From Halobacteriales archaeon QS_9_67_15 (GTDB lineage: Archaea; Halobacteriota; Halobacteria; Halobacteriales; Haloarculaceae), in NCBI GenBank assembly GCA_003023165.1, contig PXSD01000133.1, positions 1 to 5,703 of the forward strand: a stretch of 5,703 bases of DNA. The letters run 5' to 3'. This document shows positions 1 through 5,107 of this stretch, one piece after another (the first letter of the stretch is position 1; the number at the start of each line of letters is the position of its first letter). The notes beneath the pieces are model-generated. The model was not told where the DNA came from. It saw nothing but the letters and a program-made list of their open reading frames with translations, and ran no database searches. A program made the translations under genes and the position numbers.

Positions 1-266
1 GCGTTCGAGAAGACGAAGCTGTCGCGGAAGTCCGCGGCCGTGTTGTGCGTGTGGAAGACGACGGGGATCCCGCGGCGGCGAGCGCGCTTGGCGTAGTAGA
101 CCGAACGGGGGCCAGCGTTGTTCAGGTGGAGGAGGTCGACGTCGAGCGAGGGGTCGGTCGTGTAGTCGATGCCGCGTCGGTCGAAGACCGTCCGCTGGTT
201 ATTGACCGACTGGGCGAACCCGCCGGTGACGACGCCCTCACCCTCGAAGTAGTGACTGACTCGCAT
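1..266 (-). CDS. GT4-like glycosyltransferase, N-terminal part (gene runs off the left edge)
   Basis: Only the first 88 codons are present, starting at the ATG at 266; the rest lies left of the window. The protein opens with a short beta strand (MRVSHYFEGEG), then a glycine loop (TGGFAQSVNNQR, residues 14-25) like the GG loop in the acceptor-binding N-terminal domain of GT-B family 4 transferases. A second strand with HLNNAGP (47-53) and a PVVFHTHNTAADFRDSF block (68-84) follow; HxHxT..DFR.SF is typical of the microbial GT4 proteins I know. Such enzymes transfer sugar from a nucleotide sugar to a lipid or glycan acceptor at the cytoplasmic membrane face. The C-terminal nucleotide-sugar site is outside the window, so donor and acceptor cannot be guessed. 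It starts 21 nt after the dehydroquinate synthase stop, with no Shine-Dalgarno in the gap, and is probably co-transcribed with it. Reading it as a glycosyltransferase is fairly secure; any link to aromatic synthesis is not. Confidence 0.8.
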   Translation of the reverse strand, partial: MRVSHYFEGEGVVTGGFAQSVNNQRTVFDRRGIDYTTDPSLDVDLLHLNNAGPRSVYYAKRARRRGIPVVFHTHNTAADFRDSFVFSN

Positions 267-287
267 GTATGAGAGAGCCGGGGGCCG

Positions 288-1463
288 CTACTGCTCGATG
301 ATGCTCTCTTCGACGGCTTCGCCGAAGTGGCGGGCCTCGTCGCCGTAGTAGACGAGCAGGTCGTCGCCCGCTTCGAGGTCCGTGACGGCCTTGCGGCCCT
401 CGGACGTGGCGACCTTGATCGTCTCGGCGTTCTGGAGTAGCGTCTCGATGCGGTCGACGCCGTCGTCGGTCCCGACCTCGGCGCTGACGCGGAACATCGG
501 TCGCTTCTCGATCTTGACGCGCCCGACGATGGCCTCGCGGGTGTGGCCGTCGGTGTTGACGACCTGCACTTGGTCGCCGCTGCGGAGTTCCGAGAGGTAC
601 TTCGTCCCACCGTCGGGCGTGCGGACGTAGGCGTGGACGGCGCCGGCGTTTACCCGGAACGGCCGCGAGGCGACGTAGGGCGACTCAGCCGTCTCGGCGT
701 GGACGAAGAAGAGTCCGCGACTCATGGAGCCGACGAGCATCCCCTCGTCGTGTTCCATGAGGTTGCCCGTATCGATGCAGACGCGGTCCGCCGAGCCCGT
801 CTGTTCGATCTCCTGGACCTCGGCGTGGGTCAGCTCGACCTGTTCGCGACCCATCTCGTCGCGGACCTCGACCGTCTTGCGGATCTCGTCGGGGTCGTCC
901 GAGTCCAGCAGGACGGAGTCGGCACCGATCTCGAGCGTCTCGTAGGCGGTGCGGGCCTCGTCGGCGGTCGTGACGCCCGCGACGAGGTCGGTTTCGTCGC
1001 CGATGCGGGCGATGAGGTTCTCCAGGGGGATGATCTGCCAGTCCTCGCCGACGACGATGGTGTAGTCGGCCGCCGTTGCGACCGCCTCGGCGAACTCCTC
1101 GTAGCGTTCGTCGAGGATGCGGACGTAGCCCGCGCTGGCCTTGCCGTCCTGCCGGAGCACCGAGAGGTCCGCGGACCCGGAGAAGTCGCCGGGGATGTCC
1201 ATCGACCCGTCGCCCTCGCCGTCCTTGCCGACCACCGTGATATCGGGTTCGGCCTTCTCGTCGCCCTCGGCGTCCATGACGTGCACGTCGCTGCTGGTGA
1301 ACGCCGCGACGTTCACGGCGCCCAGGTCGCGGACGCGGCTCACGTCCGCTTCGTCTACGAGTACCCGGTCGATGCCGGCTTCGAGTCCGGCGGTGATCCG
1401 CCGTTTGCGGTCCTCCCAGTCGCCGACCTCGTCGTCGGCCTTCAGCCACACTTGCCGTGTCAT
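288..1463 (-). CDS. aroB': 3-dehydroquinate synthase II (archaeal type)
   Basis: This enzyme performs the NAD-dependent oxidative deamination and cyclisation of 2-amino-3,7-dideoxy-D-threo-hept-6-ulosonate (ADTH) to 3-dehydroquinate in the cytoplasm. It replaces bacterial AroB in archaea that lack DAHP synthase. The protein is 391 aa, the family's usual size in haloarchaea, and shows no break. It starts MTRQVWLKADDEVGDW. Characteristic blocks are PLENLIARIGDETDLVAGV (146-164), CIDTGNLMEHDEGMLVGS (229-246), SRGLFFVHAET (248-258), ASRPFRVNAGAVHAYV (265-280) and YLSELRSGDQV (289-299). An in-frame GTG at 1472 would add three residues. I prefer the ATG at 1463 because MTRxVWLKAD is the start I know for haloarchaeal homologues and because a TATA-like element lies 24-31 nt before it. 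The gene follows a lipoprotein gene (54-nt gap) and precedes the glycosyltransferase. Its partner enzyme, ADTH synthase, is encoded about 3 kb upstream on the same strand. Confidence 0.95.
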   Translation of the reverse strand: MTRQVWLKADDEVGDWEDRKRRITAGLEAGIDRVLVDEADVSRVRDLGAVNVAAFTSSDVHVMDAEGDEKAEPDITVVGKDGEGDGSMDIPGDFSGSADLSVLRQDGKASAGYVRILDERYEEFAEAVATAADYTIVVGEDWQIIPLENLIARIGDETDLVAGVTTADEARTAYETLEIGADSVLLDSDDPDEIRKTVEVRDEMGREQVELTHAEVQEIEQTGSADRVCIDTGNLMEHDEGMLVGSMSRGLFFVHAETAESPYVASRPFRVNAGAVHAYVRTPDGGTKYLSELRSGDQVQVVNTDGHTREAIVGRVKIEKRPMFRVSAEVGTDDGVDRIETLLQNAETIKVATSEGRKAVTDLEAGDDLLVYYGDEARHFGEAVEESIIEQ

Positions 1464-1486
1464 TGTACCCACGGTCGCCCCGGTCT

Positions 1487-1494
1487 GATTTGAA
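1487..1494 (-). promoter_or_regulatory. Probable TATA element of the dehydroquinate synthase gene
   Basis: On the minus strand TTCAAATC lies 24-31 nt before the ATG at 1463. That spacing would put transcription initiation at or next to the start codon, as in the leaderless mRNAs common in haloarchaea. The element is weak and sits in the 54-nt gap after the lipoprotein stop, so read-through from the lipoprotein gene is also possible. Confidence 0.4.
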
Positions 1495-1517
1495 CGTGGC
1501 GGAAGCGGCCCTTTCAG

Positions 1518-2357
1518 CTATCGCCCCTGACACTCGAGCAGGTCCCCGTCGCGCGGGTCGGTGTCTTTATCGGTCCGTCGGACGACCCGCTCGTCGACGT
1601 AGTACGTCGCGGTCCACCAGTAGTCGCCGTGGAAATTGTCCGCCGTCACGTCGAGTTCGACCACGGTCCCGTCGACGTCGACGGACAGCGAGTCGCTGTC
1701 GCCCGGGCCCGAGAGGGCGAAGTCGTCCGAGAGCGACTCGAACAGGTCGAGATACCGGTTGACCGCCTCCGCGTCCTGTCTGTCGACGTGGACCTCCGCC
1801 TCGCCCGTGTCGACGGCCTCCGTGAACAGTTCGGTAAGCCGTTCGTCGTCGATCTCGTCCGTGGAGACCACGTCTGCCCCCTCCGGAGCGTCGGTTGTCT
1901 GCGCGCCCAGGAATAGTCCCGGCCTGTAGACGCCGCCGCTCCCGGAGTAGGTGAGTACCCACCCGTCGTCGGCGCGCCGGGGGCCTTCGCTCACGCTCCC
2001 GCTCAGGCCGTACTCGTCGAGTGGCGTTTCGGGTTCGTACGCCACAACGACCTCCCGATGGTACTCGTGTTCGTACGCCTCGACGAACGACTCGACGGTC
2101 TTCGCGTCGAGATCCGTCGGCCACTCTACGTCGAGGTCCTGCGTGGTCGGACAGTCGTCGGGCAGGGCCCTCGGGTCGGCTGTTCCGTCGCCGGTGGCCG
2201 TCGTATCGGTCCCCTCGGGGATCCCGTCGGAGGGGTACGGCGTCTCCGTCTCGGTCGGCGTCCCGTCGTCGGTTTCGGCCGGCTCGGACCGGTTCGTACA
2301 GCCGGCCAGCGATACCGTCCCGGCACCGAGGAGGGTCAGGAGCGTCCGTCGGTTCAT
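1518..2357 (-). CDS. Tat-exported haloarchaeal lipoprotein, unknown function
   Basis: The protein is 279 aa and I do not recognise a named family. The N-terminus MNRRTLLTLLGAGTVSLAGC has a twin arginine (3-4), a hydrophobic stretch and a lipobox LAGC with Cys20. It should therefore be exported folded by the Tat pathway and anchored by lipid on the outer face of the membrane. A low-complexity Thr/Glu/Asp/Pro linker (about 21-65) follows, as in many haloarchaeal lipoproteins. The globular part (about 66-279) is acidic and rich in Asp, with a DVDGTVVELDVTADNFHGDYWWTATYYVDE segment split over strands near the C-terminus. Cys69 and Cys276 are the only other cysteines and could form a disulfide linking the domain ends (inference). 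The ATG at 2357 is chosen because it begins the signal peptide directly and has a TATA-like element at the right distance. No link to the neighbouring aromatic genes is visible. Confidence 0.85.
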   Translation of the reverse strand: MNRRTLLTLLGAGTVSLAGCTNRSEPAETDDGTPTETETPYPSDGIPEGTDTTATGDGTADPRALPDDCPTTQDLDVEWPTDLDAKTVESFVEAYEHEYHREVVVAYEPETPLDEYGLSGSVSEGPRRADDGWVLTYSGSGGVYRPGLFLGAQTTDAPEGADVVSTDEIDDERLTELFTEAVDTGEAEVHVDRQDAEAVNRYLDLFESLSDDFALSGPGDSDSLSVDVDGTVVELDVTADNFHGDYWWTATYYVDERVVRRTDKDTDPRDGDLLECQGR

Positions 2358-2379
2358 ACGACTCGATTATCTCCCACCG

Positions 2380-2386
2380 AAAAGTG
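2380..2386 (-). promoter_or_regulatory. Probable promoter of the large lipoprotein gene
   Basis: On the minus strand CGAAG followed by CACTTTT lies with the T-rich part 23-29 nt before the ATG at 2357. This resembles a haloarchaeal BRE plus TATA box feeding a leaderless or nearly leaderless transcript. No Shine-Dalgarno is seen before the ATG. Confidence 0.45.
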
Positions 2387-2414
2387 CTTCGTGGAGCATC
2401 AAACCGCTCTTTGT

Positions 2415-2429
2415 GACACCGTCGGTGTC
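2415..2429. promoter_or_regulatory. Perfect 15-nt palindrome, possible operator
   Basis: GACACCGTCGGTGTC has two 7-nt arms that are perfect reverse complements around one central T. It lies in the 183-nt divergent region between the lipoprotein gene (start 2357) and the zinc-protein gene (start 2541), about 30 nt upstream of the lipoprotein TATA. A dimeric repressor or activator site is plausible. A chance palindrome in GC-rich DNA is the alternative. A weaker stem GCTGG/CCAGC follows at 2439-2453. Confidence 0.35.
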
Positions 2430-2505
2430 CCCGGAGCCGCTGGTCGCCCCAGCAGACCCGGCAGATACCACCGTCGATAACTCGTGCGAGCGGTCGCCAA
2501 CCGAT

Positions 2506-2511
2506 CACTTA
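2506..2511 (+). promoter_or_regulatory. Probable promoter of the zinc-protein gene
   Basis: CCGAT followed by CACTTA at 2506-2511 looks like a BRE/TATA pair. It lies 30-35 nt before the ATG at 2541, which predicts a leader of only a few nucleotides. No Shine-Dalgarno precedes the ATG, consistent with a leaderless or near-leaderless message. Confidence 0.4.
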
Positions 2512-2540
2512 CCCGTGTGGCGACCCCGTATTGCACACAG

Positions 2541-2969
2541 ATGTCGTCAGGAGAGCGCGAGGAGCTTGAGTCGGTCGAGGACGACTGGTCGGCGATCCCC
2601 TGCGAAGCCTGCCGGTCGGCACTCGAATCCGAGAACACCCGGAGCGTATCGTTTCTCCTCCTCGACGAACTCACGATCCCGGTCCTCGGCTGTGAGGACC
2701 ACCTCGCGGAGTTCACCGAGGTCTGTGGGTTCACGACGAACGACACCGCCGACCTCCTCGGTCACCACCCCGCCGGCGGTGTGCAGTGTCCGGGCTGTCG
2801 CAACGCGCGATACGACGCGAGCCACCCCATGATAGCGGTCCACGATGGGGCCGTGGTCGTCACCGCTTGTCCCGACCACCAGTCGGAGATACTCCAGCGA
2901 TTCCGGACGGGGCTGGAGACGCGACAGCAGCTGACGGCCGACCTGGGCACCTCGAACTCACCGCTCTGA
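2541..2969 (+). CDS. Cys/His-rich probable zinc-binding protein with two similar halves, unknown function
   Basis: This 142-aa soluble protein has no signal peptide or membrane segment. Each half carries the same layout of possible metal ligands. In half 1, C21-x2-C24 is followed 26 residues later by C51-x-D-H54. In half 2, C83-x2-C86 is followed 23 residues later by C110-x-D-H113. In both, a hydrophobic strand precedes the second pair (TIPVLGCEDH; AVVVTACPDH). This suggests two zinc-ribbon-like modules from an internal duplication (inference). Extra Cys62 and a His-rich HHPAG segment (75-79) lie between them, and the C-terminal part after 114 is likely helical. I recall similar uncharacterised proteins in haloarchaea but no function. 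The frame is open 19 codons upstream, but the ATG at 2541 is preferred from promoter spacing and from the acidic start MSSGEREELESVEDDW. It is the only plus-strand gene and converges on the small lipoprotein gene with a 17-nt gap. Confidence 0.8.
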   Translation: MSSGEREELESVEDDWSAIPCEACRSALESENTRSVSFLLLDELTIPVLGCEDHLAEFTEVCGFTTNDTADLLGHHPAGGVQCPGCRNARYDASHPMIAVHDGAVVVTACPDHQSEILQRFRTGLETRQQLTADLGTSNSPL

Positions 2970-2986
2970 CGGCGGAGCCAGCCGAC

Positions 2987-3379
2987 TCAGCGGCGCGTTA
3001 ACACGCCTAACTCGGTGATATCGCACGTTTCGGTATCGTCGCCCTCGTCGGTGGGATAGTAGTGGACGTGGTCTTCGTCGGTCAACTGACTGTGGTCCTT
3101 ATAAAGGTGGCACTCGACGCAGTACGGTCGGGCCTCGGCGACGGCCTCACGACGCACGTCTCTCGCCGGTTCGACGTCGATGGACGCCGAATACGCCCGC
3201 GCCTCGCTCCGTGAGGCGTCCACGTCGCTCCGGTAGAGCGTCAGTTCGACCGTGTAGGGACTATCTGTCTGATTGAACGGGCGGAAACCGAGCGTCGACG
3301 ACTCGGACGACAGCGCCGAACACTCGGTTAGTCCGGAGCAAGCGGCGACTGTTCCCAGGAGGACCCGACGGCGTTGCAT
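2987..3379 (-). CDS. Small secreted haloarchaeal lipoprotein, unknown function
   Basis: The protein is 130 aa. MQRRRVLLGTVAACSGLTEC has a twin-arginine start and a signal-like core. The expected lipobox is LTEC with Cys20; Glu at the position before Cys is unusual, so lipidation is less certain than for the larger lipoprotein (Cys14 in VAAC is an alternative). The mature part begins with a short Ser-rich linker. It then shows a beta-rich pattern (PYTVELTLYRSD, 41-52; ARAYSASIDVEP, 60-71), as in small haloarchaeal lipoproteins with an Ig-like fold. The C-terminal third carries a cluster of possible metal ligands: C87-x2-C90-H91, H96, H104-x-H106 and C119. The open frame extends 46 codons further upstream, but that stretch is Arg/Ser-rich and unlike coding sequence. 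The ATG at 3379 begins the signal peptide and has a TATA-like element 22-29 nt before it. The gene ends 17 nt from the convergent zinc-protein gene. Confidence 0.72.
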   Translation of the reverse strand: MQRRRVLLGTVAACSGLTECSALSSESSTLGFRPFNQTDSPYTVELTLYRSDVDASRSEARAYSASIDVEPARDVRREAVAEARPYCVECHLYKDHSQLTDEDHVHYYPTDEGDDTETCDITELGVLTRR

Positions 3380-3400
3380 ACTGTCGTGTCCGAGGGCGTC

Positions 3401-3408
3401 ATCAAATG
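3401..3408 (-). promoter_or_regulatory. Possible TATA element of the small lipoprotein gene
   Basis: CATTTGAT on the minus strand lies 22-29 nt before the ATG at 3379, suited to a leaderless transcript. It is moderate in quality. It also overlaps the stop codon (3402-3404) that ends the extended SDR frame, which fits the view that the SDR tail is really intergenic sequence. Confidence 0.35.
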
Positions 3409-4340
3409 CCCTCCTGTTGCCAGTGTCGCGGTCGACTGTCGACACGGAGCGTCCGCCGAGTGAGCGGAGCGAACGAGGCGGTTCTACCGAGCGCGCCAGT
3501 GGCGAAAAGGGTTTCATCGCTTACGGAGCGATCGCGCCGAAGCATCCGCGCGCGTTCAGCGCGCGGTTCCCCGCCGAGTTCGCCAGTCGTGTAGCCCGCC
3601 GCGTCGCTGGCGAGATAGCAGACCGCAGGGGCGACATCGTCGGGGACGCCGGCGCGACCCATCGGGATGTCCTTGAGGAAGCCCTCGTCATCGCCGCCGA
3701 CGGCCGCCTGCTTGGCCTCCTCGGTCCAGCCGTCGAGGAACTCCGTGGCTATCTGCCCGGGTGCGACGGCGTTGACGCGGACCCCCGTCTCTGCGAGGTC
3801 GAGGGCGGCACCGCGGGTAACCATCCGGACCGCGCCCTTGGTCGCGTCGTAGCCGACCTGACCGTACTGGGCCACTGATGAGCTGATCGAGGCGGTGTTG
3901 ACGATGGCACCGGGGTCGTCGCGGTCGAGCATGTCGCGGGCGGCGACCTGCGTGCCGACGAAGACGCCGCGGACGTTGACGCCGAGCATGGCGTCGAGGC
4001 CGTCGACGTCGAGGTCGGTGATCGAGCCGCCGCGAAAGAGACCGGCGTTGTTGACCATCACGTCGACGCCGCCGTGCTCGCGGGCCGCCTCGACGACGCT
4101 CTCGACCTCGCGCCGGTCGGACACGTCGGTCTCGACGTACTCGGCGGTGCCGCCGGCCTCGGCGATGGCCTCGTTGGTCGGCGTCTCGGCATCCAGATCC
4201 TTGGGGTCGCGGCGCACGTCGGCGACGACCACGGTCGCGCCAGCGTCGGCGAATTCGAGAGCGGTCGCGCGGCCGATGCCGGAACTCCCGCCGGTGACGA
4301 TCACGACCTCGTCGCTGAAGTCGAAGTTCGCAGCTCCCAT
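3402..4340 (-). CDS. Short-chain dehydrogenase/reductase (SDR) with abnormal C-terminus
   Basis: This is a classical SDR that oxidises or reduces an unidentified alcohol/carbonyl substrate. A Rossmann fold begins at VVIVTGGSSGIG (12-23, nucleotide-binding TGxxxGxG). Asp41 at the end of the second strand favours NAD(H) over NADP(H). NNAG is at 97-100, Asn122 in VNVRG, and the catalytic Ser151, Tyr164 and Lys168 (YDATK) are all present. The ATG at 4340 (MGAANFDFSDEVV) starts just before the first strand and has its own TATA-like element. The family match runs to TTGEL (residues 251-255), where homologues continue with a xxVDGGxxx end of about 10 residues. Here 57 unrelated residues follow, Arg-rich (13 Arg) and unlike haloarchaeal coding sequence, to the stop at 3402. 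One frame over, GTAR and a stop (3556-3558) look like the original end, so about 13 nt may be missing. The catalytic core is intact; activity and stability are uncertain. Confidence 0.8.
   Translation of the reverse strand: MGAANFDFSDEVVIVTGGSSGIGRATALEFADAGATVVVADVRRDPKDLDAETPTNEAIAEAGGTAEYVETDVSDRREVESVVEAAREHGGVDVMVNNAGLFRGGSITDLDVDGLDAMLGVNVRGVFVGTQVAARDMLDRDDPGAIVNTASISSSVAQYGQVGYDATKGAVRMVTRGAALDLAETGVRVNAVAPGQIATEFLDGWTEEAKQAAVGGDDEGFLKDIPMGRAGVPDDVAPAVCYLASDAAGYTTGELGGEPRAERARMLRRDRSVSDETLFATGALGRTASFAPLTRRTLRVDSRPRHWQQEGI
3423..3445. repeat. Interrupted inverted repeat upstream of the small lipoprotein gene
   Basis: GTGTCG (3423-3428) and CGACAC (3440-3445) are perfect 6-nt complementary arms around an 11-nt centre that itself contains the palindrome GTCGAC. 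It sits 44-66 nt before the lipoprotein ATG, upstream of the TATA-like element, where an activator or repressor could bind. Chance is a real alternative. Confidence 0.25.
3500..3532 (-). terminator. Hairpin followed by a T-run, possible terminator after the SDR gene
   Basis: Read on the minus strand, ATCGCT and AGCGAT (3516-3532) pair perfectly around a 5-nt loop, and GAAACCCTTTT follows. A stem plus T-run downstream of the likely original SDR stop (3556-3558) fits a transcription terminator. GAAACCCTTTT also resembles a haloarchaeal BRE/TATA, so a distant promoter for the small lipoprotein gene is an alternative reading. Confidence 0.3.
3546..3566. repeat. GC-rich inverted repeat at the 3' end of the SDR gene
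   Basis: CCGCGCG (3546-3552) and CGCGCGG (3560-3566) form a 7-bp stem with a 7-nt loop. The loop contains a minus-strand TGA (3556-3558), the likely ancestral stop of the SDR. It is close to the point where the SDR sequence departs from its family and may be relevant to the deletion or to a sequencing fault there. Confidence 0.35.
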
Positions 4341-4362
4341 GCTCAATGCGTCGACCGAGATA

Positions 4363-4370
4363 GACAAAAC
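4363..4370 (-). promoter_or_regulatory. Probable TATA element of the SDR gene
   Basis: GTTTTGTC on the minus strand lies 23-30 nt before the ATG at 4340, the spacing expected for a leaderless haloarchaeal transcript. It implies that the SDR is transcribed independently of the broken ADTH synthase gene, 88 nt upstream. Confidence 0.45.
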
Positions 4371-4428
4371 TGCATCGGCGACGCGAGCGACTCCGAGAGA
4401 ACGGCGTGTTCGAAGACGGGCAGACTCC

Positions 4429-5075
4429 TCAGGCTTCGACGGGGAGGCCGGCGGCGTCGGCGGCCGCTTCGGCGGAGGCGTCGTCGTGAAGGACGGTGGC
4501 GACGGCTTGAGTGATCGCCTCGGGGTCGTCGTGCTGGAAGATAGAGCGACCCATCGAGACGCCGTCCGCGCCCGCGTCGACTGCGCCGCGGACCATCGAG
4601 AGCGTCTCGCGGTCGGTGCCCTTCGAGCCGCCGGCGATGACGACCGGGAGCGAGGCGCGAGCGTCGGGATGCCGTAGCGGGCGGCCTCGCTCGTGACCTC
4701 GTGGAGCTGGGTGATCTGGTCGGGTTCGTACTCGCTTCCGACGTTGATGTGGAAGGAGACGGCGTCCGCACCGGCGCGGATGGCGTCCTCAACGGTGCCG
4801 GTCATGCGCTTGTCCATCTCGTCGGGACCGATGTCGGTCGACCCGTTGAGGTGGACGATGTAGCCAGCGTCGTTCTTGTTCGGGTGGACGCGGTCGGCGA
4901 CGCCGCGCTGCGTGAGGACCGCGTCCGCGCCGCCGCGCGTGACGGCGTCGACGGTCGATTCGATGTCGACGAGCCCTTTCACTGCACCCAGTGTCAGCCC
5001 GTGGTCCATCGGTACGATGAGGTGTCGCCCGGCTGTCCCGATGCGGTCGAGACGGTCGGCTTTCCCTGCAGTCAT
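4429..5075 (-). pseudogene. fba2: 2-amino-3,7-dideoxy-D-threo-hept-6-ulosonate (ADTH) synthase, internally deleted and frameshifted
   Basis: The intact enzyme (aroA', fba2 in haloarchaea; class I aldolase-like barrel of about 260 aa) makes ADTH, the substrate of DHQ synthase II. Codons 1-140 (5075 to 4656) match well: LIVPMDHGLTLGAVKGL (19-35, with active-site Asp24), GGADAVLTQRGV (48-59), GYIVHLNGST (71-80) and ADAVSFHINVGSEYEPDQI (103-121), ending RYGIPTLA. The sequence then jumps directly to LPVVIAGGSKGTD in another frame, from 4650 to the TGA at 4429-4431 (73 codons, with DAGADGVSMGRSIFQHDDP). Homologues have about 50 residues between these points. These hold the MAYARG tyrosine and the ADVVKT lysine that forms the Schiff base, so about 148 nt (length inferred from recalled homologues) are missing around 4651-4658. 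As sequenced, no active enzyme can be made. The wrong frame stays open into the SDR. Decay or misassembly are both possible. Ancestry of the gene is secure. Confidence 0.88.
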
Positions 5076-5101
5076 GTTGTGTGAGGGTGTGGCAAGTACG
5101 G

Positions 5102-5107
5102 TTATTT
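5102..5107 (-). promoter_or_regulatory. Probable promoter of the ADTH synthase gene
   Basis: On the minus strand AAATAA within CACAAATAACC lies 27-32 nt before the ATG at 5075, with GGAACA upstream as a possible BRE. The spacing predicts a leaderless message. It sits in the 126-nt trpA-fba2 gap, so fba2 probably has its own promoter besides any read-through from the trp genes. This promoter appears intact although the gene is not. Confidence 0.5.

Noticed and set aside
543..1493. A 316-codon plus-strand open frame opposite the dehydroquinate synthase gene
   Set aside because: It is the antisense shadow of a well-recognised, intact gene. Its long Val/Asp/Leu runs are what high-GC haloarchaeal codon use produces on the opposite strand.
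1951..2832. A 293-codon plus-strand open frame across the lipoprotein, the intergenic region and the zinc-protein gene
   Set aside because: It is Ser/Arg/Thr/Pro-rich without any recognisable domain, and overlaps two better-supported genes in other frames.
2992..3007. Near-palindrome GGCGCGTTAACACGCC at the convergent gene ends
   Set aside because: One pair is mismatched, it lies inside the 3' end of the lipoprotein gene, and no T-run follows on either strand, so a terminator call is not supported.
3331..3402. A short 24-codon minus-strand reading frame starting at 3402 with an AGGAGGG six nt before it, overlapping the small lipoprotein start (possible upstream ORF)
   Set aside because: The Shine-Dalgarno match is good, but the peptide has no features, the other genes here look leaderless, and a TATA-like element overlaps its start codon. 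It is most likely chance.
3402..5075. A single genuine ADTH synthase-SDR fusion enzyme
   Set aside because: The 3' half of the synthase is still readable in another frame, the linker is non-coding in character, and the SDR has its own start and TATA-like element.
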